A stretch of 64,000 bases of DNA from HGM04593 sp045647885 (GTDB taxonomy: Bacteria; Bacteroidota; Bacteroidia; Bacteroidales; Bacteroidaceae): the NCBI GenBank assembly GCA_045647885.1, contig JAZRMX010000019.1, forward strand, positions 5,226-69,225, read 5' to 3'. The notes beneath the pieces were generated by a model, which searched no databases, had not been told where the DNA came from, and saw only the letters and a program-made list of their open reading frames with translations. Positions within the stretch are counted from its first letter, which is position 1, and each line of letters opens with the position of its first letter. Of the stretch, positions 43,821-51,597 are shown in pieces. Made by a program: the position numbers and the translations under genes.

Positions 43821-44837
43821 TTACTCCTCAAAGCCGTTGGGGTTATTCTTCTGCCAGTTCCAGCTGTCGCGGCACATCTCCTCGATACCGAACTGAGCTT
43901 TCCAACCAAGCTCTGCTTCAGCCTTTGCAGGGTTACAGTAGCAAGTTGCGATATCACCCGGGCGACGGGGCTTGATAGCATAAGGAACGGGAACGCCGTT
44001 AGCCTTCTCAAATGCCTTAACAACGTCGAGTACTGAATAACCGTGACCTGTACCAATGTTGTAGATGGCAATACCTTTCTTCTCTACGATAGCCTTCAAA
44101 GCTGCAACGTGAGCGCGAGCAAGGTCAACAACGTGGATGTAGTCGCGTACACCTGTACCGTCGTGTGTGTCGTAGTCGTCACCGAATACACCGAGCTCTG
44201 CACGTTTACCAACAGCTGTCTGTGTGATATAAGGCATCAAGTTGTTGGGGATACCGTTGGGGTTCTCACCAATTGTACCGCTCTTGTGAGCACCAATGGG
44301 GTTAAAGTAGCGGAGAAGAACGATGTTCCACTCGTTGTCGGCTTTCTGAATATCCATGAGAACCTCCTCGAGCATAGATTTTGTCTGTCCGTAGGGGTTT
44401 GTGCAGTGACCTTTGGGGCACTCCTCTGTGATGGGGATGATTGCAGGGTCGCCATAAACGGTTGCGCTTGAAGAGAAGATCATATTCTTGCAGCCGTTCT
44501 TACGCATAACATCGGCAAGTACAAATGTACCGTTCATATTGTTCTCGTAGTACTCAAGGGGCTTTGCACAGCTCTCACCCACAGCCTTCAAGCCAGCGAA
44601 GTGGATACAAGCATCGAACTTGTGCTCATCAAACACTTTCTGCAAGCCTTCGCGGTCGCGGATGTCAACCTTGTAGAAAGGAACATCCTTGCCAATAATT
44701 TTGGCTACGCGTTTCAAAGAGATGGGAGATGAGTTGTCCAGGTTGTCAACAACTACTGCCTCGTGACCAGCTTCAGTGAGCTCAATCAAAGTGTGGCTTC
44801 CGATGAAGCCGGCACCACCTGTCAATAGAATTTTCAT
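43821..44837 (-). CDS. galE: UDP-glucose 4-epimerase
   Basis: 338 residues. NAD-binding GGAGFIG (residues 7-13), catalytic Ser in FSSSATVYG and Tyr149/Lys153 in NPYGQTK. The full GalE text is present (DACIHFAGLKAVGES, RYFNPIGAH, YIHVVDLARAHVAAL). It interconverts UDP-glucose and UDP-galactose in galactose use and surface polysaccharide synthesis. Single-gene unit with a -7 box at 44915-44922. No Leloir partner is nearby. Confidence 0.95.
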   Translation of the reverse strand: MKILLTGGAGFIGSHTLIELTEAGHEAVVVDNLDNSSPISLKRVAKIIGKDVPFYKVDIRDREGLQKVFDEHKFDACIHFAGLKAVGESCAKPLEYYENNMNGTFVLADVMRKNGCKNMIFSSSATVYGDPAIIPITEECPKGHCTNPYGQTKSMLEEVLMDIQKADNEWNIVLLRYFNPIGAHKSGTIGENPNGIPNNLMPYITQTAVGKRAELGVFGDDYDTHDGTGVRDYIHVVDLARAHVAALKAIVEKKGIAIYNIGTGHGYSVLDVVKAFEKANGVPVPYAIKPRRPGDIATCYCNPAKAEAELGWKAQFGIEEMCRDSWNWQKNNPNGFEE

Positions 44838-44914
44838 TTTGTTTGAATTTATAAGTTGATAAGTTTTTATTCAAATCTTCTGGCTCGACAAGAGCATTCA
44901 ATGCCTTATCGTTA

Positions 44915-44922
44915 CAAAATTA
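44915..44922 (-). promoter_or_regulatory. -7 box TAATTTTG for galE
   Basis: Minus-strand exact match, about 78 bp before the ATG at 44837. Confidence 0.6.
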
Positions 44923-44979
44923 AATATTCTTTTTAAAAATTCAAATTCTTAACCTTTTTTTTGCGCTTATACCCGGGTT

Positions 44980-45600
44980 TTATTGCCCGTTGTCAATCTT
45001 CAGATGCTTGATACGTGAGATTATTGCGCCGCGTTTGCGCTGGAAGTGGTCGGCAATTTCGTCATACGACAGCTGTTCAGCCACAAAGTCGCGCAATGCC
45101 GCATCTTCGGCCTCTTCCCAAGGTTTGTAGGCATTCGGATATTCAGCCTTAGCCGCCTCCTGTGAATACAAAGGTTCGTCATTCAGTTTTTTGTAAGCCT
45201 TGAGGTAACGTTTCAGTCGCTTCACATCCTTGTCCGAGAGATAAGGCAAACGGGTTATATCCATATTGTCCTTCAGGTCGTGGAGTTTTACGGCTGTAGC
45301 AAGAGGGTTCTTCTTTATTCTCGCAATGAATTTGTCATAGGGTTCCTCGGGCGACAGTTTGGTTATGCAACGAAGGGCTGCAATGATGTGGGGAGGAAAC
45401 CCTTCGGCCGATAGTGCATCAAATGTCCAGTCGCTGTCCTCCACTACATCGTGTAGCACACCCAGTATCTTTTCGTCTATGGTGGCACCGGCCTCCATTA
45501 CACGAAGGGGATGCTCAATATAGGGAGCACCGGCTTTGTCGGTCTGCTCCTTGTGTGCTCCAATTGCAATATCTATAGCTTTCTGTAAAAGGTTGTTCAT
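44980..45600 (-). CDS. HD-domain (p)ppGpp-hydrolase-like protein with C-terminal helix-turn-helix
   Basis: 206 residues. The HD domain has APYIEHPLRVM (His30), LGVLHDVVEDSDW (His50-Asp51) and KLHDLKDNMDITRL, which is the RelA/SpoT/Mesh1 hydrolase pattern. No synthetase domain is present, so it would only degrade alarmones or a related nucleotide. The last 45 residues (EDAALRDFVAEQLSYDEIAD and HFQRKRGAIISRIKHLKI) look like a helix-turn-helix of the SANT-like type seen at helicase ends. It is the last gene of the minus-strand cluster, 12 bp after the preceding gene. Confidence 0.8.
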   Translation of the reverse strand: MNNLLQKAIDIAIGAHKEQTDKAGAPYIEHPLRVMEAGATIDEKILGVLHDVVEDSDWTFDALSAEGFPPHIIAALRCITKLSPEEPYDKFIARIKKNPLATAVKLHDLKDNMDITRLPYLSDKDVKRLKRYLKAYKKLNDEPLYSQEAAKAEYPNAYKPWEEAEDAALRDFVAEQLSYDEIADHFQRKRGAIISRIKHLKIDNGQ

Positions 45601-45612
45601 AAGTAAATATAA

Positions 45613-46173
45613 TCAGCAAAGTGGGAGATTGACTTTCTGGCAAACATAGCCCAAACGTAAAAGTTCAAGGCTTGCACCAATGCGATACATAACATTTACC
45701 ACGCGGGTATAGGCATAGAATGCCGTGGGGCTTTGCGGTTCAATGCACTCGCGACGCAGCAGTGTGAGTGCCTGCTGTGCAAGACGGCGCATCATATCCT
45801 CAATATCCTTGGCTTCCTGTGAATCAGAAAAAACGCCCAAAATGTTATAGAGAATATTTTCGTCCATATCATCAAAGCCCTGCGCTCCATGGAATTCCTT
45901 GTATGGCCTGTCTTTATAGACCTCCCAGTTGTTGTCCCAATCGTTGGCCACAGCCATACCCAGATAACCGGCCCAGGCTATGGAGACTGTGGGGTAATCA
46001 TTTATCTGCGGTATAGAGTCGTGCAGGTATTCGGGTGCAAGTATGTTCCAATGCTCCTCAATATCCTGCGAGGTGGGCAATATTCCATCAATGGCAACAT
46101 AAGAGGTGCATAATTTGAGAATTTCACTGTAGACTTTTTTTTCAAAAGAGTCGAGATATTCTGTATTGTTCAT
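45613..46173 (-). CDS. Conserved hypothetical protein, 186 aa
   Basis: 186 residues, cytosolic, mainly helical, with a Trp/Asp-rich middle (WAGYLGMAVANDWDNNWEVY) and a C-terminal Cys (NLPLC). I do not recognise the family. The gaps to its neighbours (12 bp to the HD gene, 24 bp from the NifX-like gene) place it in the operon. No catalytic motif is visible. Confidence 0.6.
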   Translation of the reverse strand: MNNTEYLDSFEKKVYSEILKLCTSYVAIDGILPTSQDIEEHWNILAPEYLHDSIPQINDYPTVSIAWAGYLGMAVANDWDNNWEVYKDRPYKEFHGAQGFDDMDENILYNILGVFSDSQEAKDIEDMMRRLAQQALTLLRRECIEPQSPTAFYAYTRVVNVMYRIGASLELLRLGYVCQKVNLPLC

Positions 46174-46197
46174 TTTCAGTTCTTAATTGTGCAATTG

Positions 46198-46548
46198 TTA
46201 ACCGTGACACTCGTGGTGGGAACATCCCTCTCCCGAGTCACTTATTTTACCCTGCAGGTACGCAGCAACAAGTTCGTCGATATCTCCCTGTTGTCCGCGT
46301 ACGACCTTAATGTCGTTCGACTCAAGCACATTCCTTGCGCCCTCGCCCATACTGCCGGCAAGCATCACCTGCACACCTTTCTGGCGCAGCACAAGAGCTA
46401 TCCCCGACTTGCAGCCACAGCCTTGTGGCGAGGGAAGAATCTCCTTCATTTTCACAACCCCATCGTTGATGGTAAAAATGGTATAGTGGTCGCAATGTCC
46501 AAAGTGGTTGTCGACCATGTTGTCTCGTGTGGGTACTGCAATTTTCAT
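46198..46548 (-). CDS. NifX/NifB C-terminal-like (dinitrogenase iron-molybdenum cofactor family) protein
   Basis: 116 residues. The NifX-like fold reads MKIAVPTRDNMVDNHFGHCD, then GCGCKSGIALVLRQKGVQVM and LESNDIKVVRGQQGDI. A His/Cys-rich tail (GEGCSHHECHG) could bind metal. Such small proteins bind or carry iron-sulfur or molybdenum clusters and are widespread outside nitrogen fixers, so nitrogen fixation is not implied. The start codon overlaps the stop of the YqaE gene by 1 bp. Confidence 0.85.
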   Translation of the reverse strand: MKIAVPTRDNMVDNHFGHCDHYTIFTINDGVVKMKEILPSPQGCGCKSGIALVLRQKGVQVMLAGSMGEGARNVLESNDIKVVRGQQGDIDELVAAYLQGKISDSGEGCSHHECHG

Positions 46549-46703
46549 TATCTTACATTATTTAATATTATTAAAGCGGCAACAACCCCGGGAACCCATC
46601 CGCAAAGGGTAAGTAAAAATACAATCAGCATCGAGCCACACCCTCTGTCTATTACAGCCAAAGGTGGAAAAATGATAGCAAGAATAACTCGTATAAGTGA
46701 CAT
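46548..46703 (-). CDS. YqaE/Pmp3 family small membrane protein, 51 aa
   Basis: A 51-residue gene that is too short for routine ORF lists. From the ATG at 46703 it reads MSLIRVILAIIFPPLAVIDR, then a Gly/Cys turn, then MLIVFLLTLCGWVPGVVAAL and ILNNVR. This is the Pmp3/YqaE two-helix pattern (IFPPLAV, then LLTLCGWVPG). These proteolipids are induced by salt or cold stress in other organisms and set membrane potential. The TAA stop overlaps the NifX-like ATG by one base (TAATG). Upstream is the EamA transporter gene, 57 bp away. Confidence 0.88.
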   Translation of the reverse strand: MSLIRVILAIIFPPLAVIDRGCGSMLIVFLLTLCGWVPGVVAALIILNNVR

Positions 46704-46759
46704 ATATTATGTGTTTATATTTTGTAAAAATACAACAATATTCGCAAACTGCAAAATAC

Positions 46760-47674
46760 CTATGATTGCTTTGCTGCACGGCTGTAATTAACCAGTATCA
46801 CTCCGGCAAAAACCGTTGCAGCAGCAACACATTTACCCCACCCCAATGTGTCCATACCAATATATATGCTTATGGCCGTTGCTACTATTGGCTGCATATA
46901 AGAATACATACTCACAAGTGTTGGGCGCAGATGCTTTTGCCCTATAGGTATGAGAAAATATGTAATAAATGTTGAAAAGACTATAGTAAAAAGGACCTCG
47001 CCTATAAGTATTTTGGGCCACGTGGCATAGTTGGTTGTAAATATCTCGCCACCGGCAAACGGCATCGCCAACAGGGAAGAAAAGAGGAATATCCACTTCA
47101 TAAACGTAACCACCGAATAACGCATTATCAGCCGCTTGAAAACACCCAAATATACAGAAAAGCAGAAACCGTTCATAAAGAGCAGAAAAACGCCCAAAGG
47201 CTCGGTGGTTGCGGCACCGCCGGCGGATGTTACGCTGGTCATAATAAGAAACATCACGCCGGAAAGACTCAACAATACTCCTCCCGCTTTTTTTATCGTG
47301 ATAGGCTCTTTAAGAACAATGGCTGCAATGAACATTGTGTATATGGGGGAAAGGGCTGTCATTATGGAGCAGTCCATTGGAGTAATGTGGGAGATTCCCA
47401 CCAAAAAGCTTATCTGGGTGAGAAAGAATCCTGTGAACGATGCCGCAAATATCTTCAGTATATCATTGGGAGCTACTTTTTCGTGCGGCATAAAGAGGGA
47501 TACAATCCAGAATATTAAGCCTGCACCTAACGAACGTAGCCCGAAAAGTGCCATCGGTGACAAAAGGCCACAGCCCATCATCTCTTTTGAGACAATAATA
47601 TTGAGCCCAAATATCACATAGGCCAAAAAACAGGCCAAATGTCCTTTCAAATTACCTTTTCCCTTTTCAATCAT
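46760..47674 (-). CDS. DMT-superfamily EamA transporter
   Basis: 304 residues with about ten transmembrane helices in two EamA repeats: the first starts HLACFLAYVIFGLNIIVSK, the second near GVFLLFMNGFCFSVYLG. The PMALFGLRSLGAGLIFW and TPMDCSIMTALSPIYTM motifs are typical. Members export amino acids or other small metabolites; the substrate is unknown. It is the first gene of the cluster and has a promoter with a hairpin at 47688-47703 near the transcription start. It is unlike the EamA gene at 56.9 kb beyond the fold. Confidence 0.9.
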   Translation of the reverse strand: MIEKGKGNLKGHLACFLAYVIFGLNIIVSKEMMGCGLLSPMALFGLRSLGAGLIFWIVSLFMPHEKVAPNDILKIFAASFTGFFLTQISFLVGISHITPMDCSIMTALSPIYTMFIAAIVLKEPITIKKAGGVLLSLSGVMFLIMTSVTSAGGAATTEPLGVFLLFMNGFCFSVYLGVFKRLIMRYSVVTFMKWIFLFSSLLAMPFAGGEIFTTNYATWPKILIGEVLFTIVFSTFITYFLIPIGQKHLRPTLVSMYSYMQPIVATAISIYIGMDTLGWGKCVAAATVFAGVILVNYSRAAKQS

Positions 47675-47687
47675 ACAATGATACTTA

Positions 47688-47719
47688 TTCCTGCTTGCAG
47701 GAAAACCGATACAAAATTA
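47688..47719 (-). promoter_or_regulatory. Promoter of the EamA operon with a 5' hairpin
   Basis: TAATTTTG on the minus strand (47712-47719). The expected start is close to a perfect 7-bp palindrome TTCCTGC-TT-GCAGGAA (47688-47703), so the mRNA would begin with a hairpin. Confidence 0.55.
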
Positions 47720-47783
47720 CTAAAAAAGCGGCAACTCTCACATATTTTTCAACGCTGATAATACCCGAAGTGTATATTTTCCC

Positions 47784-47791
47784 TATCTTCG
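47784..47791 (+). promoter_or_regulatory. -7 box TATCTTCG for the porin gene
   Basis: 20 bp before the ATG at 47811; the TTCG variant. Confidence 0.5.
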
Positions 47792-47810
47792 CGCAATAAA
47801 TTTTGTTATT

Positions 47811-48977
47811 ATGAAAAAAGCTCTACTCTTTTTGAACTGTTTATTCCTATTCTGTGGCTTTGCCATTGCCAATGACGAGGTTTCAAAACCTACAACAGAG
47901 CCTATACACTTTGGGCTTTCAACAACGACATATCCCCAAGGAAGCATTGCCAAAACTATGGAAAGCGGCGCCGAAACAAGTTCATTCGACTTTGAAATTG
48001 GTTTGAGCAAGTTGCGACTTTTCGGCTACGGACAGATGTGGTTCGATTACAAACGTACAAACCATCAGAACAGTAACGGTGCAGAGGTAAAGCGCATTAT
48101 ACTTATGGCCGATGCGCAGATAACAAAGAAACTCAGTTTCTTCCTGATGTACGATGCAGCAGTGTCTGAACTGCACGAATATTACGCACAATATGCATTC
48201 ACTCCTTGGTTGCAGGTACGTGTGGGACAGTTCAAGCAACCCTTTACTATGGAGAGCCTTTACTCCCCCACATATTTGAGCACTATCCTCTTCGACCCCT
48301 CGGTGCTTTACCTCGCAGGCATTGCCAGCGACCCCTTGATAGGTAACAACGTCGCGCGCGATATGGGTGTGATGCTTACCGGCGACTTCCTCAAAAACAG
48401 CAAAGGCCGCAATCTTATGAACTACAGCATTGGAGTTTTTAATGGTCCCGGTATGAACAAAAAGGAGAACAACAGCCAGAAGGATGTTATAGGTATGCTC
48501 AAATATATGCCTACAAAGAATTTCCTGGTAGAGGGCTCGTTTCTCGTTGGTACAGGACATGCTTTAACAAATTCGGCCTATGGAAATATAAAGCTCGGAG
48601 AGGATTATTCACGTCATCGCTGGAATGTGGGCGTTGAGGCAACCTTTTCCCCCTTCTATATTCGCGGAGAATACATACAAGGATACGATGGTGGCATTCA
48701 CTCACGAGGCGGATACATAAATATGCTTTATACTCCTTTCAAGAAATTCGACCTTATACTTAACTGGGATTATCTCGATAAGAACACCCATTGCCACAAA
48801 GAGGAGCAGAAAGCCTACAATGCAAATGGCTGGGTAACAGAACAGCACACATACACAGCCGGTGCGCAATATTGGATTTACAAGCGCTGCCGTCTTTCGG
48901 CACATTTCGTGTACACCCGTCCTCGTGTGGGAGAGATTACACGCGAATTCATATCGCAATTGCAGATATCGTTCTAA
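47811..48977 (+). CDS. Phosphate-selective porin O/P family outer-membrane protein
   Basis: 388 residues with a signal peptide ending near AIANDE. Barrel text: LRLFGYGQMWFDYKR, LQVRVGQFKQPFTMESLYSP, FDPSVLYLAGIASD and a C-terminal strand ending QLQISF. The order matches the OprO/OprP-like porin family. Substrate may be phosphate or another anion; this family is broad in Bacteroidetes and phosphate specificity is not assured. It converges with the htrA gene over a strong terminator. Confidence 0.85.
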   Translation: MKKALLFLNCLFLFCGFAIANDEVSKPTTEPIHFGLSTTTYPQGSIAKTMESGAETSSFDFEIGLSKLRLFGYGQMWFDYKRTNHQNSNGAEVKRIILMADAQITKKLSFFLMYDAAVSELHEYYAQYAFTPWLQVRVGQFKQPFTMESLYSPTYLSTILFDPSVLYLAGIASDPLIGNNVARDMGVMLTGDFLKNSKGRNLMNYSIGVFNGPGMNKKENNSQKDVIGMLKYMPTKNFLVEGSFLVGTGHALTNSAYGNIKLGEDYSRHRWNVGVEATFSPFYIRGEYIQGYDGGIHSRGGYINMLYTPFKKFDLILNWDYLDKNTHCHKEEQKAYNANGWVTEQHTYTAGAQYWIYKRCRLSAHFVYTRPRVGEITREFISQLQISF

Positions 48978-48985
48978 ACGAAAAA

Positions 48986-49023
48986 AACATCGGCGAGTCC
49001 CATAAAGGCGGCTCGCCGATGTT
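48986..49023 (-). terminator. Terminator between porin and htrA
   Basis: Arms AACATCGGCGAG (48986-48997) and CTCGCCGATGTT (49012-49023) are perfect complements. Seven As before the stem become a U-run on the minus strand, so it mainly ends htrA. Confidence 0.85.
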
Positions 49024-49043
49024 CGCTACTATGAAAAAGTTAT

Positions 49044-50531
49044 TTATTGCAATGGTACCGAGTAGAATACACGCTGGCCGGCAGCATTGTAACCCGAAAT
49101 GAACAACACCGGTTCAGTGGAACTATTGGCCTGTTTCACAACCTTCTGCAAATCCTCTATTGTGCGCATTGCGTTGCCGTTCACTTTCTGTATCACAACA
49201 CCCTTCTTTACTCCATATTTTGAGAAGAGCCCGTTGCCCACACCGGTAACTTTAAGTCCGTAAGAAATCTTGAAGAACTGCTTCTCCTTATCATCGATGG
49301 GCTTGAACTCCGCACCCAGAATATCGAGGTCGACATTCTTCACCACACTTGTATTGCCTTGCACATTCACGAGAGTGACATCGAAATCCTTCTCCTTCTT
49401 GTCGCGCAGCACAGTCACATTGACCTTTGTGCCGGGAACAGTCTTTGCAAGAGTCTCTTGCAGTTCGGCCATAGTCTTTATGGGCTTTCCGTTGAACTTT
49501 ATAATAACATCGCCCTTCTCAATGCCGGCACTCTTTGCAGCACCATCCTCGGTGACATCGGACACATAAACACCATCGACAGTGCCGAGATTTTCCTGTT
49601 CGTTGAGTTCGGCAGTCACAGTACCGCCCACAATTCCAAGCACGGCGCGCTGCACTGTGCCAAACTCTTTGAGGTCCGAAACAATCTTTGTCATTATTGA
49701 TGTGGGAATGGCAAAACCATATCCGGCATAGGAGCCTGTGGGCGAAGAGAGAACGGCGTTTATTCCCACCAGCTCTCCGTTGGCATTAACCAACGCGCCA
49801 CCGCTGTTTCCCTGGTTTATGGCAGCATCGGTCTGTATGAACGATTCGATACCACCATTATAGACACCCAAAGAGCGAGCCTTTGCACTCACGATACCGG
49901 CAGTTACTGTGGATGTCAAGTTGAACGGATTTCCCACTGCAAGCACCCACTCGCCTATCTTCAGATTATCACTATCGCCCACTGTAAGAAATGGCAACTC
50001 GTCTTCGGCCTCAATCTTCACCAAAGCAAGGTCGGTGTTTGCGTCCGTACCTATAAGCCTTGCCGGGAAAGTGCGGTTGTCATTCAGGGTTACTGTTATT
50101 TCGTCGGCACCGTCAATAACGTGGTTGTTTGTTACAATATAACCATCGGCGCTTAAAATAACTCCCGAACCGAAACCTACACGCGGCTGTGTCTGCACAC
50201 GTTGCTGGCGGCCCATTCCGTCGCCAAAGAAGAAATCATAAATATCGGGAGCGCGGCGTATGACCGCTGTTTTTCCTTTCTCTGTCGATTTTATATGCAC
50301 CACTGCGTGAACCGATTTATCTGCGGCATCGGTGAGGTTTATGCGATGCAACCCTTCGGGCGATACGGGCAGAGCTGCCTTTGTGATAAAGCTATTTGAT
50401 ACCACTTCTCCCGGTAACACCTCTGCTTTTTCGCAATTGCCCATAATGCGGTGAGAGGTGTACCCTGCTACAAGCCCGCTTACAGCAATTACCGACGCTC
50501 CAATAAATAAAAATTTAAATACTTTTTTCAT
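49044..50531 (-). CDS. htrA: Periplasmic serine protease DegP/HtrA
   Basis: 495 residues. N-terminal signal/anchor (residues about 8-24), protease domain with catalytic His137 (NNHVIDG), Asp167 (NTDLALV) and Ser243 (QGNSGGAL), then two PDZ domains (AKSAGIEKGDVIIKFNGKPI; then SKYGVKKGVVIQKVNGNAM). DegP degrades or refolds damaged proteins in the periplasm. Length and order fit. Two TAnnTTTG boxes at 50612 and 50623 (minus) lie before the start. Confidence 0.95.
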   Translation of the reverse strand: MKKVFKFLFIGASVIAVSGLVAGYTSHRIMGNCEKAEVLPGEVVSNSFITKAALPVSPEGLHRINLTDAADKSVHAVVHIKSTEKGKTAVIRRAPDIYDFFFGDGMGRQQRVQTQPRVGFGSGVILSADGYIVTNNHVIDGADEITVTLNDNRTFPARLIGTDANTDLALVKIEAEDELPFLTVGDSDNLKIGEWVLAVGNPFNLTSTVTAGIVSAKARSLGVYNGGIESFIQTDAAINQGNSGGALVNANGELVGINAVLSSPTGSYAGYGFAIPTSIMTKIVSDLKEFGTVQRAVLGIVGGTVTAELNEQENLGTVDGVYVSDVTEDGAAKSAGIEKGDVIIKFNGKPIKTMAELQETLAKTVPGTKVNVTVLRDKKEKDFDVTLVNVQGNTSVVKNVDLDILGAEFKPIDDKEKQFFKISYGLKVTGVGNGLFSKYGVKKGVVIQKVNGNAMRTIEDLQKVVKQANSSTEPVLFISGYNAAGQRVFYSVPLQ

Positions 50532-50611
50532 AATCTTAAAAATGTATTTTGTTAAAATATAAGCAAACTGTTAATAAAAACAAGAACCATCAAAACGTTC
50601 TGTTCTGTGGG

Positions 50612-50630
50612 CAAATATACAGCAAAGTTA
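50612..50630 (-). promoter_or_regulatory. Two overlapping -7 boxes for htrA
   Basis: TATATTTG (50612-50619) and TAACTTTG (50623-50630), both on the minus strand. Two start points are possible. Confidence 0.5.
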
Positions 50631-50775
50631 TTCGCGAGCAATACACAAGGGCTGTTTTTTGGCTCTAATTAACAAAACGAGCCGTCTTTTAACAATAATT
50701 TAAATCAGAGCATCTTTGTTTTACATTTGTTAAACAAAGAAGAGAGAAATATTTTAGTTTTAAGCAAAAAAAGAG

Positions 50776-50783
50776 TATCTTTG
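50776..50783 (+). promoter_or_regulatory. -7 box TATCTTTG for rnpB
   Basis: Exact match, about 15 bp before the first paired base of RNase P RNA. Confidence 0.7.
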
Positions 50784-50797
50784 CGACAGAAAAAGTA

Positions 50798-51148
50798 TCA
50801 CAGTCGGCCGGCTTGTCGCTGTTGTCGCAAGACAAAAGAGGAAAGTCCGGGCAGCACAGAGCACTCCACTTCCTAACAGAAAGCTGTCTGCGAGGGCGGA
50901 GTAACGCAGAAGAAAATAACCGCCCGCAAGGGTAAGGGTGAGAAGGTGGGGTAAGAGCCCACCGGCCGTGCAGCGATGTACGGGCCGTGCGTCTTGGAGG
51001 CTGCAAGTTCATGTAAACCGGTGTTTGAGGGTTGCTCGCCCGAGCCGGAGGGTAGAACGCTTTAGTTGTGTGGTGACACACAATATAGATGAATGACAGG
51101 CACCCTGCAAAGGGTACAGAACCCGGCTTATAGGTCGACTGTTTTTTA
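50798..51148 (+). ncRNA. rnpB: RNase P RNA (type A)
   Basis: About 350 nt. The two most conserved blocks are present: GAGGAAAGTCCGGGC near 50838 and ACAGAACCCGGCTTA near 51116, which pair as the P4 pseudoknot. The ends CAGTCG (50801) and CGACTG (51136) form P1. Interior hairpins such as GTGTGGTGACACAC fit known loops. It is the catalytic RNA that trims tRNA 5' ends. A U-run follows P1 directly, and a further hairpin follows at 51155. Exact 5' and 3' ends are estimates. Confidence 0.94.
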
Positions 51149-51154
51149 TATAAC

Positions 51155-51202
51155 AAAGAAGAGGAGTTGAGATTTTTTACATTCTCTGCTCCTCTTCTTT
51201 TT
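51155..51202 (+). terminator. Terminator after rnpB
   Basis: 12-bp stem AAAGAAGAGGAG / CTCCTCTTCTTT (51155-51166, 51189-51200), followed by TT. Confidence 0.75.
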
Positions 51203-51568
51203 GTCATTATCAGAAAAAATGGCTCTGTAGCAAAATGTGTGGGCACTCACCATATACGATACCAAACAATCTTGCTTTTGACTTCCCGGTGTTATTTGTC
51301 GGTTATTCTCTCATTGAAAATATATCTTTGACGTTCTTTGTCGCGCAAAGAACAAAACGCCCGGCACGCGAGTAAAATCAGTCGCTCGGTTCTTTGTTCA
51401 CGTCGCAGAAAGGTGAACCCTCAGTCGAACCTCCCTTGCCGTGTTTATCTTTATCGCATTTGCAGGGTGCACAACTTATTAAAGAATCAATTTCTCCACA
51501 CTGAATTTCTACAGAACCAAACCAACATTAATTAACGCTATTTAATAACCACATAGCAAAAAAGATTG
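51203..51568 (+). other. 366-bp intergenic stretch with promoter-like box, hairpin and an interrupted reading frame
   Basis: Between rnpB's terminator and the next gene. A TATCTTTG box sits at 51323-51330. It is followed at once by a perfect 8-bp stem GTTCTTTG-TCGCG-CAAAGAAC (51333-51353). A plus-strand frame beginning at 51334 reads FFVAQRTKRPARE, stops at 51373 (TAA), then continues NQSLGSLFTSQKGEPSVEPP without stop to about 51505. It may be a non-coding RNA, a decayed gene or a dispersed Bacteroidales sequence; no known family is recognised with confidence. Confidence 0.4.
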
Positions 51569-51576
51569 TAATTTTG
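51569..51576 (+). promoter_or_regulatory. -7 box TAATTTTG for the metallophosphoesterase gene
   Basis: Exact match 21 bp before the ATG at 51598, which rules out the upstream TTG at 51574 as the start. Confidence 0.65.
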
Positions 51577-51597
51577 CAAAGCGCAAAAAGCCCGGCT

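Noticed and set aside
46198..46548. Nitrogen-fixation gene
   Set aside because: NifX-like folds are common in non-fixers and no nif structural genes are present.
46681..46720. A dif-like sequence near the skew switch (ATAAGTGACATATATTATGTG)
   Set aside because: The spacing between the half-sites is 10 rather than 6 bases, and one match by eye is weak.
50689..51246. A minus-strand open frame over the RNase P RNA gene
   Set aside because: The RNA motifs are unmistakable and the frame has no protein family.
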